The notes: generated by a model from the sequence alone, not told the origin. 64,000 nt of DNA from Owenia fusiformis (GCA_903813345.2 CAIIXF020000003.1:3688109-3752108), one strand, 5' to 3'. Positions 24,001 through 34,685 are shown, numbered from the stretch's first letter. Numbers and translations are program-made.

Positions 24001-24653
24001 CACCGATGTTCAGTAAAATTATATATAACACACTAAGCCTAACATTTTCACATGTGAAGGTAAAACACAACTAACTTATACTTTGACTTATTAACAAATG
24101 TATATTGTTTCTCCAATAATTAATGAGTTAATACACAAGAACTTTTTTGAGCATCCAAATAGAGAATATTGACACACAGAATTGAACTTAAATATAATTA
24201 CAGTCTCGTATGTCATCTATCAAAAATCTATCCTATCGTTAATAAGTTTTATTGAGTATTTTATTAACCCCTAAACGGTTAAGGGGCAGGGGAGATTTGC
24301 CGTTCTGGCTTGTCTTAAAATTGAATTAGGCATATTTTAACTAATAAATCGTGACTATATTGTATTTACTGAGGGATATACACTGTATCAAAAATCGAGC
24401 ATTTAATAACTGATTTATCCTATACTTAGTAGATTATGAGAATTAAATATGCATTGAAATTTCCCATTTTTCCCCAAAGTTTTTTTCACATTTTAAAAAA
24501 AAAGATTTTCACATTTATGAGTTTGATAATCTCAGAAACTTAAAAACCACTTTAAAACACCAAGAAAATGTGTATCTTAAGTATATTTTTGAATTTTGGA
24601 ACTTTATAAGGTATATGACGTACCAAGAACATCAGTAGGTATGAAATACATCT
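24001..24653. other. AT-rich DNA next to the satellite, nothing recognised
   Basis: No exon-like frame or repeat copy. Confidence 0.45.
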
Positions 24654-24791
24654 GTTATGTACGGTCGGTTTTGGATACAGGGTTTATCCCTCGGGAAATA
24701 TGTGTATATCCCTTCGTCCCTGCGGTCCGTCGGGATATACACATATTTCCCTTGGGATAAAACCTGTATCCAAAACCTCCCAGTACATAAC
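24654..24791. repeat. Hairpin element (family H5)
   Basis: GTTATGTACGGTCGGTTTTG pairs with the right end at 24,770-24,791. The stem includes GGATACAGGGTTTATCCC and AAATATGTGTATATCCC, with the GC loop CTTCGTCCCTGCGGTCCGTC. The two overlapping frames here are stem-loop by-products. Confidence 0.85.
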
Positions 24792-25289
24792 CCTTGTATA
24801 TCTCCCGCTCAACTCAGATATCAATTATATTCCCGCATGTTATTTACCTATAACACTACTAAGTACGGGATTAACTTTGATGGTATTTCGATATTTCATT
24901 TCCGAGATTGTGCCCAGATCTCGGCAGATCTATTCACCCCCTTTACTATGAATGTAATTATCTATAGCCTAACTGTTTAGGGGTTATATTGTTATTTTTC
25001 TGAACGGGAATGAATAAATATTCTAATTTGAGCTTGAACAAATGCTCTATTAGTTAACATGGTATTGATTTTCAAAAAGCAATAATGACCATTTTAAGTT
25101 GGGAATAAATCTAGAAAAATTGCATGTTTCAGATATGAAGCCATTATATCTATGCAATCTTAAAAGTACTGTCCCGTTACTTGTCATAGAGATAAAAATT
25201 TAATTCAAACTGGCTTGCTTCTCGGAACAGATATTGTTTATGCTAAGTGTTCATTTTTCCTTGAAAGCATGAGCTCTCATTGGTCCTCA
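24792..25289. other. 3' flank of candidate gene 2
   Basis: AT-rich. Nothing recognised beyond the possible 3' untranslated region of gene 2. Confidence 0.35.
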
Positions 25290-25392
25290 TCACTTTCCAA
25301 ATGTTTTTTCAAATGACTTGTACAGCTCAGTCGTTGTTTCCCTGGTTGCATGTTTAACACATTGCCATTTCTGCTTGTTTTTGGACATTTTC
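25290..25392 (-). CDS. Candidate gene 2, terminal coding exon (hypothetical)
   Basis: On the minus strand the pyrimidine-rich acceptor GATTGATTTTTTCCAG ends just before 25,392. The exon reads K-M-S-K-N-K-Q-K-W-Q-C-V-K-H-A-T-R-E in the only long open frame and ends F-E-K-T-F-G-K-stop (TGA 25,292-25,290). The basic, protein-like composition and strong acceptor are the support. In phase with the donor at 25,814, this frame continues the open frame of the upstream exon, which however has a TGA just before its donor. No domain recognised. Confidence 0.35.
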
Positions 25393-25813
25393 CTGGAAAA
25401 AATCAATCTATTGAAAAGTATGAAATGTAACCTGTATACCCATACCCACTCTGTATATTTTGCAGTGTCATTTTCAACCAAAATTGAGCTAGCGATCTAT
25501 TCTTTACAATCTCAGATACAATATGTCTCAAAGGTCTACAATGTGTTGTAAATCAGTAAGTTATTGAGGATTAAAAGTGCGAAAATCGGGAAAATTTTTA
25601 AATTCTTCCAAATATAAATATGGAAGCCATATATATAAAATAAAATACATAATTGTAAAATTCTTTGGTAAAATACTCTAGTATTCCTGAAGTAAAGTCT
25701 GCACTTTATATTTTTAGAATAGAATGACAAGGATCTTGCTAGATTTGATTCTGCTGTAAACTTAATATATATAAAATACTTCTATAATGAATAATAGATT
25801 AACCTGGACTTAC
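25393..25813. other. Putative intron between gene 2 exons
   Basis: AT-rich, framed by donor GTAAGT (25,813 inward) and the acceptor at 25,393 on the minus strand. Confidence 0.35.
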
Positions 25814-26064
25814 CGAAGTCACTTTCCTCGCAACTCCCCAAGCTCAGAGGACTCTAGACTGCCTAACTTCCAAACCGTCAAATGTTCCATTCTGCTTGTA
25901 CTGCTAGTTTGTCTGAAATATTTTAGAGACTTGTAGTATAAACATTTTATTAGTTGGTTATCTGAAAATGCACCTGAGGGTGTAATCTTTATTCCACCAG
26001 ATCTGATCTTTGTCTCAGGAGACTTTTTGGGACTACTCTGGGGTAAAACAATCCCTATGCTCAT
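25814..26064 (-). CDS. Candidate gene 2, 81-codon coding exon (hypothetical)
   Basis: ATG at 26,064 directly follows an acceptor-like ATAAACAG. The frame runs 81 codons (M-S-I-G-I-V-L-P-Q-S-S-P-K-K-S-P ...) to TGA at 25,821-25,819, five bases short of a consensus donor, CTTCG|GTAAGT. The first half is Ser/Pro/Lys-rich and looks like disordered protein; an internal acceptor-like ATATTTCAG at about 25,915 could start a shorter exon. The TGA is followed by C. In the phase that joins the next exon it is the only stop. A UTR-splice, a decayed gene or readthrough are all possible; a decayed gene or a 3'-UTR intron is simplest. Confidence 0.35.
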
Positions 26065-26336
26065 CTGTTTATAGATCCCTAGTAGCTTTTTGTACTATCC
26101 TTTTGTATTTCTACAGTAGAATCATATAGCCAAAACATTCCTTCGTTGACTCTCATAATCTTCATCCAATGATTTAACTAGAGATCTATTTATTAAAATA
26201 TTCTATTGGATAATAATTTGAAATGTTGGAACGGTAGGAAAGTAGATACCTGAGAATGACTCTTAACTTTCTGAGATAAAATATGGCAGGTCAACTTCGG
26301 GTCAGTGTGACACCTCTAGAAATAATATAGGCCTAC

Positions 26337-26413
26337 CTGATTAGCATAACACCACTCATCTCAACACAGCCAAAATCATCTCAGGGTTATCATGGGTGAA
26401 GGCTACAACAATC
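26337..26413 (-). other. Exon-like segment a of gene 2 (duplicated exon)
   Basis: A 77-bp segment between acceptor TCTGTTTTCAG and donor AATCAG|GTAGGC. One frame reads I-V-V-A-F-T-H-D-N-P-E-M-I-L-A-V-L-R then stops. It is a diverged copy of segment b at 26,811-26,905, including both splice sites. All frames contain a stop, so it would be untranslated, a poison exon, or a terminal coding part. Confidence 0.35.
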
Positions 26414-26810
26414 CTGAAAACAGAATAGGTAGATGGGAAAATAGAGGACAATAGTAGTACTTTAAAAGACTGTTACTTTATTTTATACTTTTATTTCAAA
26501 TTGTATTGATTAAGATAAGACCTTTAAATTGTGAATATGATGAGTAAATCTACTGAGATGTTTTAACATTGTGTCAATCAGGATTAAGTTCAAACCTTTT
26601 AAAAGAACTTAATTATATAGCAGTCATACTTTTAAAATTTGCACAGGGCGCCAAATTAAATAGCACCAAATTAAAGCAATTTACAGTATCTCATTTGCTG
26701 TGAAACTGTGAAAGTTAAATAATAACTGCATTAAATACAAATGAATACTTTCTGAAGCAAAGAGCCACAAATGATGCAAGTTAATTAAATCAAACGATGA
26801 AATAATATAC

Positions 26811-26905
26811 CTGATTAGTATGAAACACCATCATCTAAACACAACCAACAAGGTCTCAGGGTTATCATGGATGAAAGCTACAAAAATCTGGTTCATCTCC
26901 TACTT
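26811..26905 (-). other. Exon-like segment b of gene 2 (duplicated exon)
   Basis: A 95-bp segment between acceptor CTCTGTTTTCAG and donor AATCAG|GTATAT. In the frame matching segment a it reads M-N-Q-I-F-V-A-F-I-H-D-N-P-E-T-L-L-V-V-F-R then TGA. Conservation of A-F-x-H-D-N-P-E between the copies is notable, but the two are similar at the DNA level anyway, so selection on protein is not shown. Confidence 0.35.
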
Positions 26906-27154
26906 CTGAAAACAGAGTAGAGAACTATTGTACACTAAGATGGAAAAACAGATGACAATAGTAGTTTTTTTAAAGGCTGATAAAAGTTAACTTAACTTAA
27001 AAGAAATTAACTTTCATTGAATTCGATCAATAAAAACAAAGCTTAATTTCAGATTTGCTGAAGATGAAATACACTTTTCAGTCTCTATCAATTGTTAAAA
27101 GGCGTGTGCTTATAACAAACACCATTTCGATTAAAAAATATAAATATCAATAAT

Positions 27155-27310
27155 CAGGCCCGTAGCCAGGATTTGCCAAGGGGGGTTCATTTTTCAAAAA
27201 TTTCCAGGGGGGGTTCACATTTGACAATTTTGGCCCAAATATGGACAAAATCACTTGAGAAGTGCTCAAAATGGTGAAAACTGCATGATTTTGAAATAAT
27301 TTTTTCAAAA
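27155..27310. mobile_element. Fragment of a GTAGCCAGG-type hAT-like MITE
   Basis: CAGGCCCGTAGCCAGGATTT marks one intact end, followed by the family interior (GAAGTGCTCAAAATGGTGAA, ACTGCATGATTTTGAAA). The other end is missing. Same family as 35,221-35,427. Confidence 0.7.
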
Positions 27311-28005
27311 ATGACCGTTAGCTCAGCACCCTCCGCTCATTTGCTCCGCACCCAATATTTCCCACAGGCTCTGTCTGCATAGGGTGAATTTTGGAACATA
27401 AATAAATGACATGTGAATTTGCTGAAGTGACGATTTCCCATGTTAAAAATAAGAGAATTTTAGAGAGACCATACATCATGCGATTTATCGCATTCTACCC
27501 CCACTTTAACAAAAACCCGTATGGCCCAGTTATCTACGCCTGACGTTGTTGGTCTACGACATTTCAGAATCAGGGAGTGGATAACAGGGCCAGACGAGTT
27601 TGGTTACCCCCACTTATGTTTTTTACAAATTTAAGTGGGGGTCGTAGAGTAGATGAGATTACAGTAAAATTTTGAATGTTTGGAACTTCTCTGAATCTAA
27701 AAAATAAGCAATTAAAGGACCACATTGAAACAGAACATGTAAAAATAGAAACATTTATACATGTTCTTACTTTTGTTTATTTTAGTTTGTTTTGTAGTTT
27801 AGCTATCATATCTGTGACCTCATATTTCAATGCTTCTCTGCCATGTTATTTTCAAAAAAATTAAAGAACTCCCTAAATATAGTATGCTATCTATTCACTG
27901 GTGACCCGCTCGATTACACTGGTTACCGAAACGGTTCATTTTGGTAACAAAATGTCGGAACGTCGAAGGTACGATTTTTCTTTTTTCCTTATTTCACGCA
28001 TTGTA
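27311..28005. other. Unassigned interior of the giant candidate
   Basis: Contains a short palindromic stretch GGTTACCGAAACGGTTC ... TTGGTAAC near 27,921-27,949, followed by ATGTCGGAACGTCGAAG|GTACGA, a possible short plus-strand first exon. Support is too weak for a gene call. Confidence 0.3.
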
Positions 28006-28322
28006 GGCAGAATCCCCACAACAATTGTTCTCACAAACATGTATCAGCATCATATGTTTTAGAAAATGAACATGTTTGCGAAAAATAGGCATAGCTCAGA
28101 AGACAACAGAATCATCGATTTAATTCCTCACTTAAGTTACACAAACGGTTCGGGTTAAAAGTGCAGATCTTAACTGTTTTTCGAAAAACCGTTTATGTAA
28201 CTTAAGTGAGGAATTAAATCGACGATTCTATTGTCTTCTGAACTATTTGTTCGCAAACATGTACATTTTCTAAAGCATATGAAACTGATACATGTTTGTG
28301 TATTTCTGTAATTCTGCCATCA
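28006..28322. repeat. Near-perfect 315-bp palindrome (MITE-like)
   Basis: Arms of about 130-150 bp. CAGAAGACAACAGAATCATC pairs with the copy ending at about 28,243, and ACAAACATGTATCAG at the left outer arm recurs inverted near 28,285-28,300. The termini share GGCAGAAT / ATTCTGCC. The short spacer and high arm identity point to a hairpin MITE, younger than the palindrome at 4.4 kb. Confidence 0.85.
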
Positions 28323-28788
28323 TGATTATCTATCAGGCTAAAGATGGCAATCACTGACTCCCCGGGCAATGTCTATTCTTTGAAAGAGGTAGATCTAACA
28401 GAGATCACCATCAAGATTAAGATAACTGCATAAACCATTTGCCATAAACACTTCACCATCCAATCAACACCTCTGCGCCAGATCCCAGGGACCGGATCTG
28501 ACTTGAAAGTCGCTGATGGTTAATTGACCCCTGGACCCCTTGTAATTGACCTAACGAAAATTATGAACCAGGAATCATGATTGAAAATCGTGATGAAATT
28601 GAAAATCAATAACATCGATTCAAATATCAGAATATTCAAAAGTCTAATTTCAACTGACAAAAATTTTGAAAATTGAAACGATCCCAACTTTCACATGAGA
28701 TTATTTGTGTTCTCGCTGCAAGTACCGGCCATGGAATGCTTTCATTTTAACCTTTGGTGATTGTGTAACATGCATGCATCATTCTTAC
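28323..28788. other. Putative 5' part of gene 2 intron 1
   Basis: Nothing else recognised. Confidence 0.3.
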
Positions 28789-29050
28789 CTTCGAAAGCTG
28801 GCAGTACGGCTCCCAAGTTGCTTTTAAGCAGCAATATTCTTGAACTTGGAACTGTCCTCCATGTTGATTTCGACGCGGGAATTCCTCTATTTCTATTGGT
28901 TGATAGAACAGAATACGATAAAAAGCCGAACGAGAAATACATCAAATTTGCGAACGATGTACTTTCCGTTTGTAACGCTCGCCCTTGTTGAAAGGGACTA
29001 AAATTTTTGTCCCGAGGTCTGACAAATCGCCGGAAGAGTGGAGTTTTAGT
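28789..29050 (-). promoter_or_regulatory. Candidate promoter / first exon of gene 2
   Basis: On the minus strand this is CpG-richer than its neighbours and ends in a strong donor, TTCGAAG|GTAAGA (28,789/28,788). The first ATG, at about 28,867 in AATCAACATGG, gives M-E-D-S-S-K-F-K-N-I-A-A then a stop before the donor, i.e. a 12-codon upstream frame. The longer open frame on this strand starts from TTG and is not a credible protein start. The start of transcription was not located. Confidence 0.35.
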
Positions 29051-29080
29051 CAATTTACCGATAATTCGCAAACTTTAGTC

Positions 29081-29420
29081 CCGGTGTAAAAGGGTATGTG
29101 GTCCTATCAAATGTTGGTCCTACTCTCTATTGATTTATATGGTGACCTAAATACAACTCTTTCCCTCATTATCTTATACGCAATCAGGGCCAGTAAGGGC
29201 CGTTAAGAAAGGGGACCATAATCCCCAGGGGACCATAATTTCTTTTACACCGGTGTAAAAGGGTAGGAGGTCCTATCAAATTATGGTCCTACTTTCCATT
29301 GATTTATATGGTGACCTAAATACAACTCTCCCTTATTATCGTATCCACAATCAGGGCCAGTAAGGGCCTTTAAGAAAGGGGACCATAATCCCCAGGGGAC
29401 CATAATTTCTTTTACACCGG
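29081..29420. repeat. Head-to-tail dimer of a 170-bp MITE
   Basis: Two units (about 169 and 171 bp) each begin CCGGTGTAAAAGGGTA and end TTTCTTTTACACCGG. They share one end at the junction, giving the perfect palindrome TTTTACACCGGTGTAAAA. Units are nearly identical (for example GACCATAATCCCCAGGGGAC in both). Confidence 0.9.
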
Positions 29421-29779
29421 CAAGCTCCAGAGGAAGTCGACATGGACATCTATGAAGTTCAGAGGAAGAAAATATGGAATTTTATAACTCTGAGAGGAAT
29501 AATACATGGAAACTTCCAATTTTGAGAGGAAATTGACATGGAAAAAATGCTCAAAAAGGGGGTCTTTGGCGCGGCACATAGGTATTAAGAGGTATATTGG
29601 AATGAACCCCCTGGGACAGAACGTCAGACTTTTGTCAGCAATAACCCATGGCAAAATTACAACGTCGGAGAAACGTTTTCTTTACATCATATTTCCACTC
29701 TCACTCTCAATTACCACGTTAAGTTCATCTGTGTGAGCCAACATATGCCTGTGCCTCCACCGATCAGTATTTAAAGTTA
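29421..29779. other. Short GAGGAA/ATGGA-type imperfect repeats
   Basis: GAGGAA and ACATGGA recur about every 40-50 bp between 29,431 and 29,545. The plus-strand frame 29,506-29,736 has no recognisable domain. Confidence 0.4.
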
Positions 29780-32430
29780 CCACAACTCGAGGCATACATG
29801 TATATTCGTTATATATTTAACATTTACTTCACGTCACAAATTAAACGAATTTGTTGAGACCACAACGCCTTTGTCACGTTCTTTTTCACATACATGTATA
29901 TGTATTTTTCACGTTTAAACCCCGTTTCGTCAACGTCAAAATTAACTGTTTCGACAACGTTGCAAATAAACCAATTTCGTGAGGACATAGCGTCTTTTCG
30001 TAACGTTTCCTGCACTTACAAATATTTTTTGACATTTCACTTGAAAACACGTTTCGACAACGTTGAAATTAACCGTTTGCACTACGTTGAAAATGAACCA
30101 TTTTGGTCAGAAAATGACGTCTTTGTAACGTGTGTTACAATTACAAATATTTTTCACATTCAAACCATGTTTTGACAACGTTACAATTAGCCATTTTCAC
30201 TACGTGGCAAATGAACCAATTTGGTGGGAAAACAAGGACTTTGTAACGTTTCCTAGACTTACAATTATCTTTCACATTTAAAACACGTTACGACAACGTC
30301 AAATTTTACTGTTTATATTACGTAGCAAATGTAACAATTTGGTGAGAACTGCAACGTCTTTGTAACGTTTTCTACACTTACAAATACCTCTTACATTTAA
30401 AACACGTACGTTACGACAACGTCAAATTTTACCGTTTACATTACGTAGCAAATGTACCAAATTTGGTGAGAACGCAACGTCTTTGTAACGTTTTTTACAC
30501 TTACAAATATCTTTCACATTTAGAACACGTTACGACGACATCAAATTTTACCGTTTATATTACGTAGCAAATGAAACAATTTGGTGAGAAGTGCAACGTC
30601 TTTGTAACGTTTTCTACACTTACAAATATCTTTCACATTTAAAACACGTTACGACAACGTCAAATTTTACCGTTTACATTACGTAGCAAATGTACCAAAT
30701 TTGGTGAGAACACAACGTCTTTGTAACGTTTTTTACACTTACAAATATCTTTCACATTTAGAACACGTTACGACAACATCAAATTTTACCGTTTATATTA
30801 CGTAGCAAATGAAACAATTTGGTGAGAAGTGCAACGTCTTTGTAACGTTTTCTACACTTACAAATATCTTTCACGTTTAAAACACGTTACGACAACGTCA
30901 AATTTTACCGTTTACATTACGTAGCAAATGTACCAAATTTGGTGAGAACACAACGTCTTTGTAACGTTTTTTACACTTACAAATATCTTTCACATTTAGA
31001 ACACGTTACGACAACATCAAATTTTACCGTTTATATTACGTAGCAAATGAAACAATTTGGTGAGAAGTGCAACGTCTTTGTAACGTTCTCTACACTTACA
31101 AATATCTTTCACGTTTAAAACACGTTACGACAACGTCAAATTTTACCGTTTACATTACGTAGCAAATGTACCAAATTTGGTGAGAACACAACGTCTTTGT
31201 AACGTTTTTTACACTTACAAATATCTTTCACATTTAGAACACGTTACGACAACATCAAATTTTACCGTTTATATTACGTAGCAAATGAAACAATTTGGTG
31301 AGAAGTGCAACGTCTTTGTAACGTTTTCTACACTTACAAATATCTTTCACGTTTAAAACACGTTACGACAACGTCAAATTTTACCGTTTACATTACGTAG
31401 CAAATGTACCAAATTTGGTGAGAACACAACGTCTTTGTAACGTTTTCTACACTTACAAATATCTTTCACATTTAAAACACGTTACGACAACGTCAAATTT
31501 TACCGTTTATATTACGTAGCAAATGAAACAATTTGGTGAGAACTGCAACGTCTTTGTAATGTTTCCTGCACTTACAAATATTTTACACATTTAAAAAACG
31601 TTACGACAACGTTAAATTTTACCGTTTATATTACGTAGCAAATGAAACAATTTGGTGAGAAGTGCAACGTCTTTGTAACGTTTTTTACACTTACAAATAT
31701 CTTTCACGTTTAAAACACGTTACGACAACGTCAAATTTTACCGTTTACATTACGTAGCAAATGTACCAAATTTGGTGAGAACACAACGTCTTTGTAACGT
31801 TTTCTACACTTACAAATATCTTTCACATTTAAAACACGTTACGACAACGTCAAATTTTACCGTTTATATTACGTAGCAAATGAAACAATTTGGTGAGAAG
31901 TGCAACGTCTTTGTAACGTTCTCTACACTTACAAATATCTTTCACGTTTAAAACACGTTACGACAACGTCAAATTTTACCGTTTACATTACGTAGCAAAT
32001 GTACCAAATTTGGTGAGAACACAACGTCTTTGTAACGTTTTCTACACTTACAAATATCTTTCACATTTAAAACACGTTACGACAACGTCAAATTTTACCG
32101 TTTATATTACGTAGCAAATGAAACAATTTGGTGAGAACTGCAACGTCTTTGTAATGTTTCCTGCACTTACAAATATTTTACACATTTAAAAAACGTTACG
32201 ACAACGTTAAATTTTACCGTTTATATTACGTTGCAAATGAACCAAACTGGTAAAAATTCAACGTCATTGTTACGTTTTTCACACCAGCACAAATTTCGAA
32301 CTTTACTAACACATTACTACAACGTCATTTTTTAACCATCCACCGACGTTTTGCTGAATGTCACAATTTTACGTTGCTTTGACGTTTATATAACGGAAAT
32401 ATACAACGTCTCCAGTGAACTTATATACCA
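29780..32430. repeat. Tandem satellite, 119-bp unit, about 22 copies, ACGT-rich
   Basis: CAACGTCTTTGTAACGTTTT recurs every 119 bp from about 30,352 (30,475; 30,594; 30,713; 30,832; 30,951). Two subtypes alternate, one with GAAACAATTTGGTGAGAAGT and one with GTACCAAATTTGGTGAGAAC, so the higher-order unit is 238 bp. The left 500 bp and the last 250 bp are degenerate. Each unit has four ACGT plus ACGA and CCGT. The array ends about 40 bp before TGTTTGCTGGG. Confidence 0.97.
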
Positions 32431-32479
32431 CATATGAGTGACGTTACATGGACGTCACTGTTTGCTGGGAACATCTTAT

Positions 32480-32800
32480 ATTGATGTTTAATTTGTTGTT
32501 TAATCCAATATCACAGAAAGTATCATTCAATATTATAACATCTGATCCGGACTCAAATATCATTAGAGAATGATACCCGATTAAACCAAAATATATTCCA
32601 GTTTAACCTGATATAATTTAAGTCAGGATCAGATTAAACAGTATTATACGCATATCATTTTCTATTATAACAGGTTTCAAAGTGGTATAATACAAATTAT
32701 ACATATCATTTTTTGTATAATACAAAATAAACTGGAATATACCGAGACCAAACAGATGATACTGTATTATACGGTTCAGAAATTAATGGCACTTTGTTTT
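32480..32800. repeat. AT-rich block of iterated TATTATA/ATTAAAC motifs
   Basis: Repeated GATTAAAC, TATAATAC and CATATCATT elements with an organisation like that at 38,760-39,015. Both blocks share GATACTGTATTA near the right end and a CCAGTTTAACC / CCCAGTTAAACC motif. Related but diverged. Confidence 0.45.
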
Positions 32801-32924
32801 CATAACGTCAGACCTTAATTAAACAAGCTAACGTAAATATTTACATAAGGTAATTCAAGAAGTTTTTTGAAACTCATGTTTGACCATTTGTCTCAGACTG
32901 AAATCTGGTATTGTTTTTTTGGCA
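32801..32924. other. Short unassigned spacer
   Basis: Nothing recognised. Confidence 0.4.
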
Positions 32925-32971
32925 ATCGCACCCCCCCCCCCCCCCCGACTGAAAGTTGGCTACGCCCCTGT
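32925..32971. mobile_element. Terminal fragment of a GGCTACGCCCCTG MITE
   Basis: A poly-C tract followed by GACTGAAAGTTGGCTACGCC CCTG, the same right end as 34,937. Only this end is left. Confidence 0.6.
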
Positions 32972-33364
32972 ACATGGCTAATAGGGGCACTATTACGCTA
33001 CGTGCAGAGTCTAGTTATATACTACGAGAAGACGAAACTCTCTTTTAAGAAGTGAAGTCGAACGAATGCAAAGGGTAGGGCACTATAGAAGGGGATCATA
33101 CAAAAGCACGATCTATTTCACATCGCCTTTAATTTTTGCTCTTCAACTGTTGCCCTTTGTGCATTTAAAAAATAAAATATCTTAATCTGATTTGTCCAAC
33201 CTTTCTTTTCGCTCAGTTCTGCAATATTACGTCCACATGTTATTTAGGATTACATGCATGTCATTTGCGAAATAGCTGTAAGACATTATGAGAATGAATA
33301 TGGGAATTTCCACGTAATATGTTGTTCACATGATTATATACACATATCTGCATAACAATCGGAG
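32972..33364. other. Intergenic, nothing recognised
   Basis: No gene or repeat recognised. Confidence 0.4.
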
Positions 33365-34045
33365 ACAGAAGTCAAAATATTGTCCAATAAAGAATCTAAC
33401 ATTTAGTGATAACAAAAGGACTAATTGCTATATAGTTCTCTTTGTCTTAGTCTTTGTTTTCTTAACTGCGGAAGTCTACCAACATCACCTAGATTACATA
33501 AGAGATCATCTAACAGTCTAAAATTGCTTTTAATCGCAAGTTAAAGTATTCCGACCAAAAGTTGTATACCTGTAATTTGGGGGGGGGGCGATGTTACATC
33601 ACATAACTACAACGTTCATATAGAAATATACAATAAGCATGTCGTATAAAAGCTAAAATTATAAATACTCATTTCAAAGTCATTCTGTTATTGGAAGCGT
33701 CAAGTTATGAAAAACAATGCTAAACACTAAAATAAACAAATCGTCTTGATTACGTTTGAAAACTCCTTGAGAGATGATGGACAAATGTATTTTTCTAACT
33801 CATTAGAACGTCTGTCTGATTGAAATACTATTTTTTAAATACAAACATAAATGAATAAATCTTGATCAGAAGTCTGAACATTGTCCAACGAAATAATAAG
33901 AATCTACATTTAACATTTAATGATTACAAAAGGATTAATTGCTATATAGTCTTTGTCTTAGTCTTTGTTTTTCTAACGGTGGAAGTGTACCAACATCACC
34001 TTGATTACAGAAGATCTAACAGTCTAAAATTGCTTTTAATTCCCG
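33365..34045 (+). repeat. Direct duplication of about 175 bp
   Basis: Segments at about 33,365-33,535 and 33,868-34,045 match (ATTGCTATATAGT, CTTTGTCTTAGTCTTTGTTT, CCAACATCACC, ACAGTCTAAAATTGCTTTTA). The parallel short frames in the two copies are a consequence. Weakly similar pieces occur near 36,400 and 37,270. Confidence 0.8.
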
Positions 34046-34685
34046 GGTTTTAATTACATTGTATGAATAGAGTTTTTGCCTCTCTTTTCATTTTTAAACC
34101 GGTCTCTGTTTCCGTATTTAACAATTTATTGTGATAAATTATTTCAGTTAGTGTCGAAATCAAAACAATTTTCTACATTATAGTCCCCTCCTCTTGCACT
34201 GACTAAATATTAAAATAAGCCAGTCTGATTGCGAATTTACAAATCCTATAAAAGTAGCTTCAAACCGCCTTTTAATCAGAGAAAACAATAGGTTAATTCA
34301 TCTGATTGCGAAAAAACGAATCACTCTAATTATCTGATCTCCATGCTATTTGATTCGTGCATCATCTACAAGCCAATCGGGCAAGGGTGAAACTATTTCA
34401 TTTGAAAACAGAAATAAATATTATATAACCCCTCTAGCATAACTGTTCGGGAGAAATTCATACAAAAATAAGGTACACAACTGATGAGGGATCGCACGCA
34501 ATGCACGCACCCCTCTCCTCCTCCTCCGTGTTTGCCCACACACGACCATATTTGATAATTTTTCAAAGGAAAAAGCATTTCCCCCGGGAATATAGGTGTA
34601 ACGGTTGCCAGAAGTCGCACAGCTTGGGAGTCAGGGTATCCTGATCCATGCCTCATCGCCTGATTGGTCTGATATTTAGAGGGGG
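34046..34685. other. Intergenic, nothing recognised
   Basis: The long minus frame 34,393-34,908 runs into the poly-G/C tracts of the MITE and is rejected as a gene. Confidence 0.45.

Larger units (their letters stand above)
21710..32469. mobile_element. Candidate giant mobile element with subterminal satellites
   Basis: The left boundary reads CCCAGCTAACA (21,710-21,720) and the right boundary TGTTTGCTGGG (32,459-32,469), inverted repeats differing at one base. Each end runs directly into an ACGT-rich satellite: 190-bp units on the left, 119-bp units on the right. Neither satellite has the matching inverted end on its inner side, which suggests that the two belong to one 10.76-kb unit. The interior holds candidate gene 2 and smaller MITEs. 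No recognisable transposase and no clear target-site duplication were found, so a coincidental pair of short ends remains possible. Confidence 0.4.

Noticed and set aside
27955-27980. Plus-strand first exon ATGTCGGAACGTCGAAG with donor GTACGA
   Set aside because: Too short, weak donor, and no downstream exon found.
28742-29071. 109-codon minus frame across the candidate first exon of gene 2
   Set aside because: Begins with TTG and continues through the strong donor; the first real ATG gives only 12 codons.
21721-32430. The two ACGT-rich arrays as inverted copies of one satellite
   Set aside because: Unit lengths (190 and 119 bp) and sequences differ; only ACGT richness is shared.
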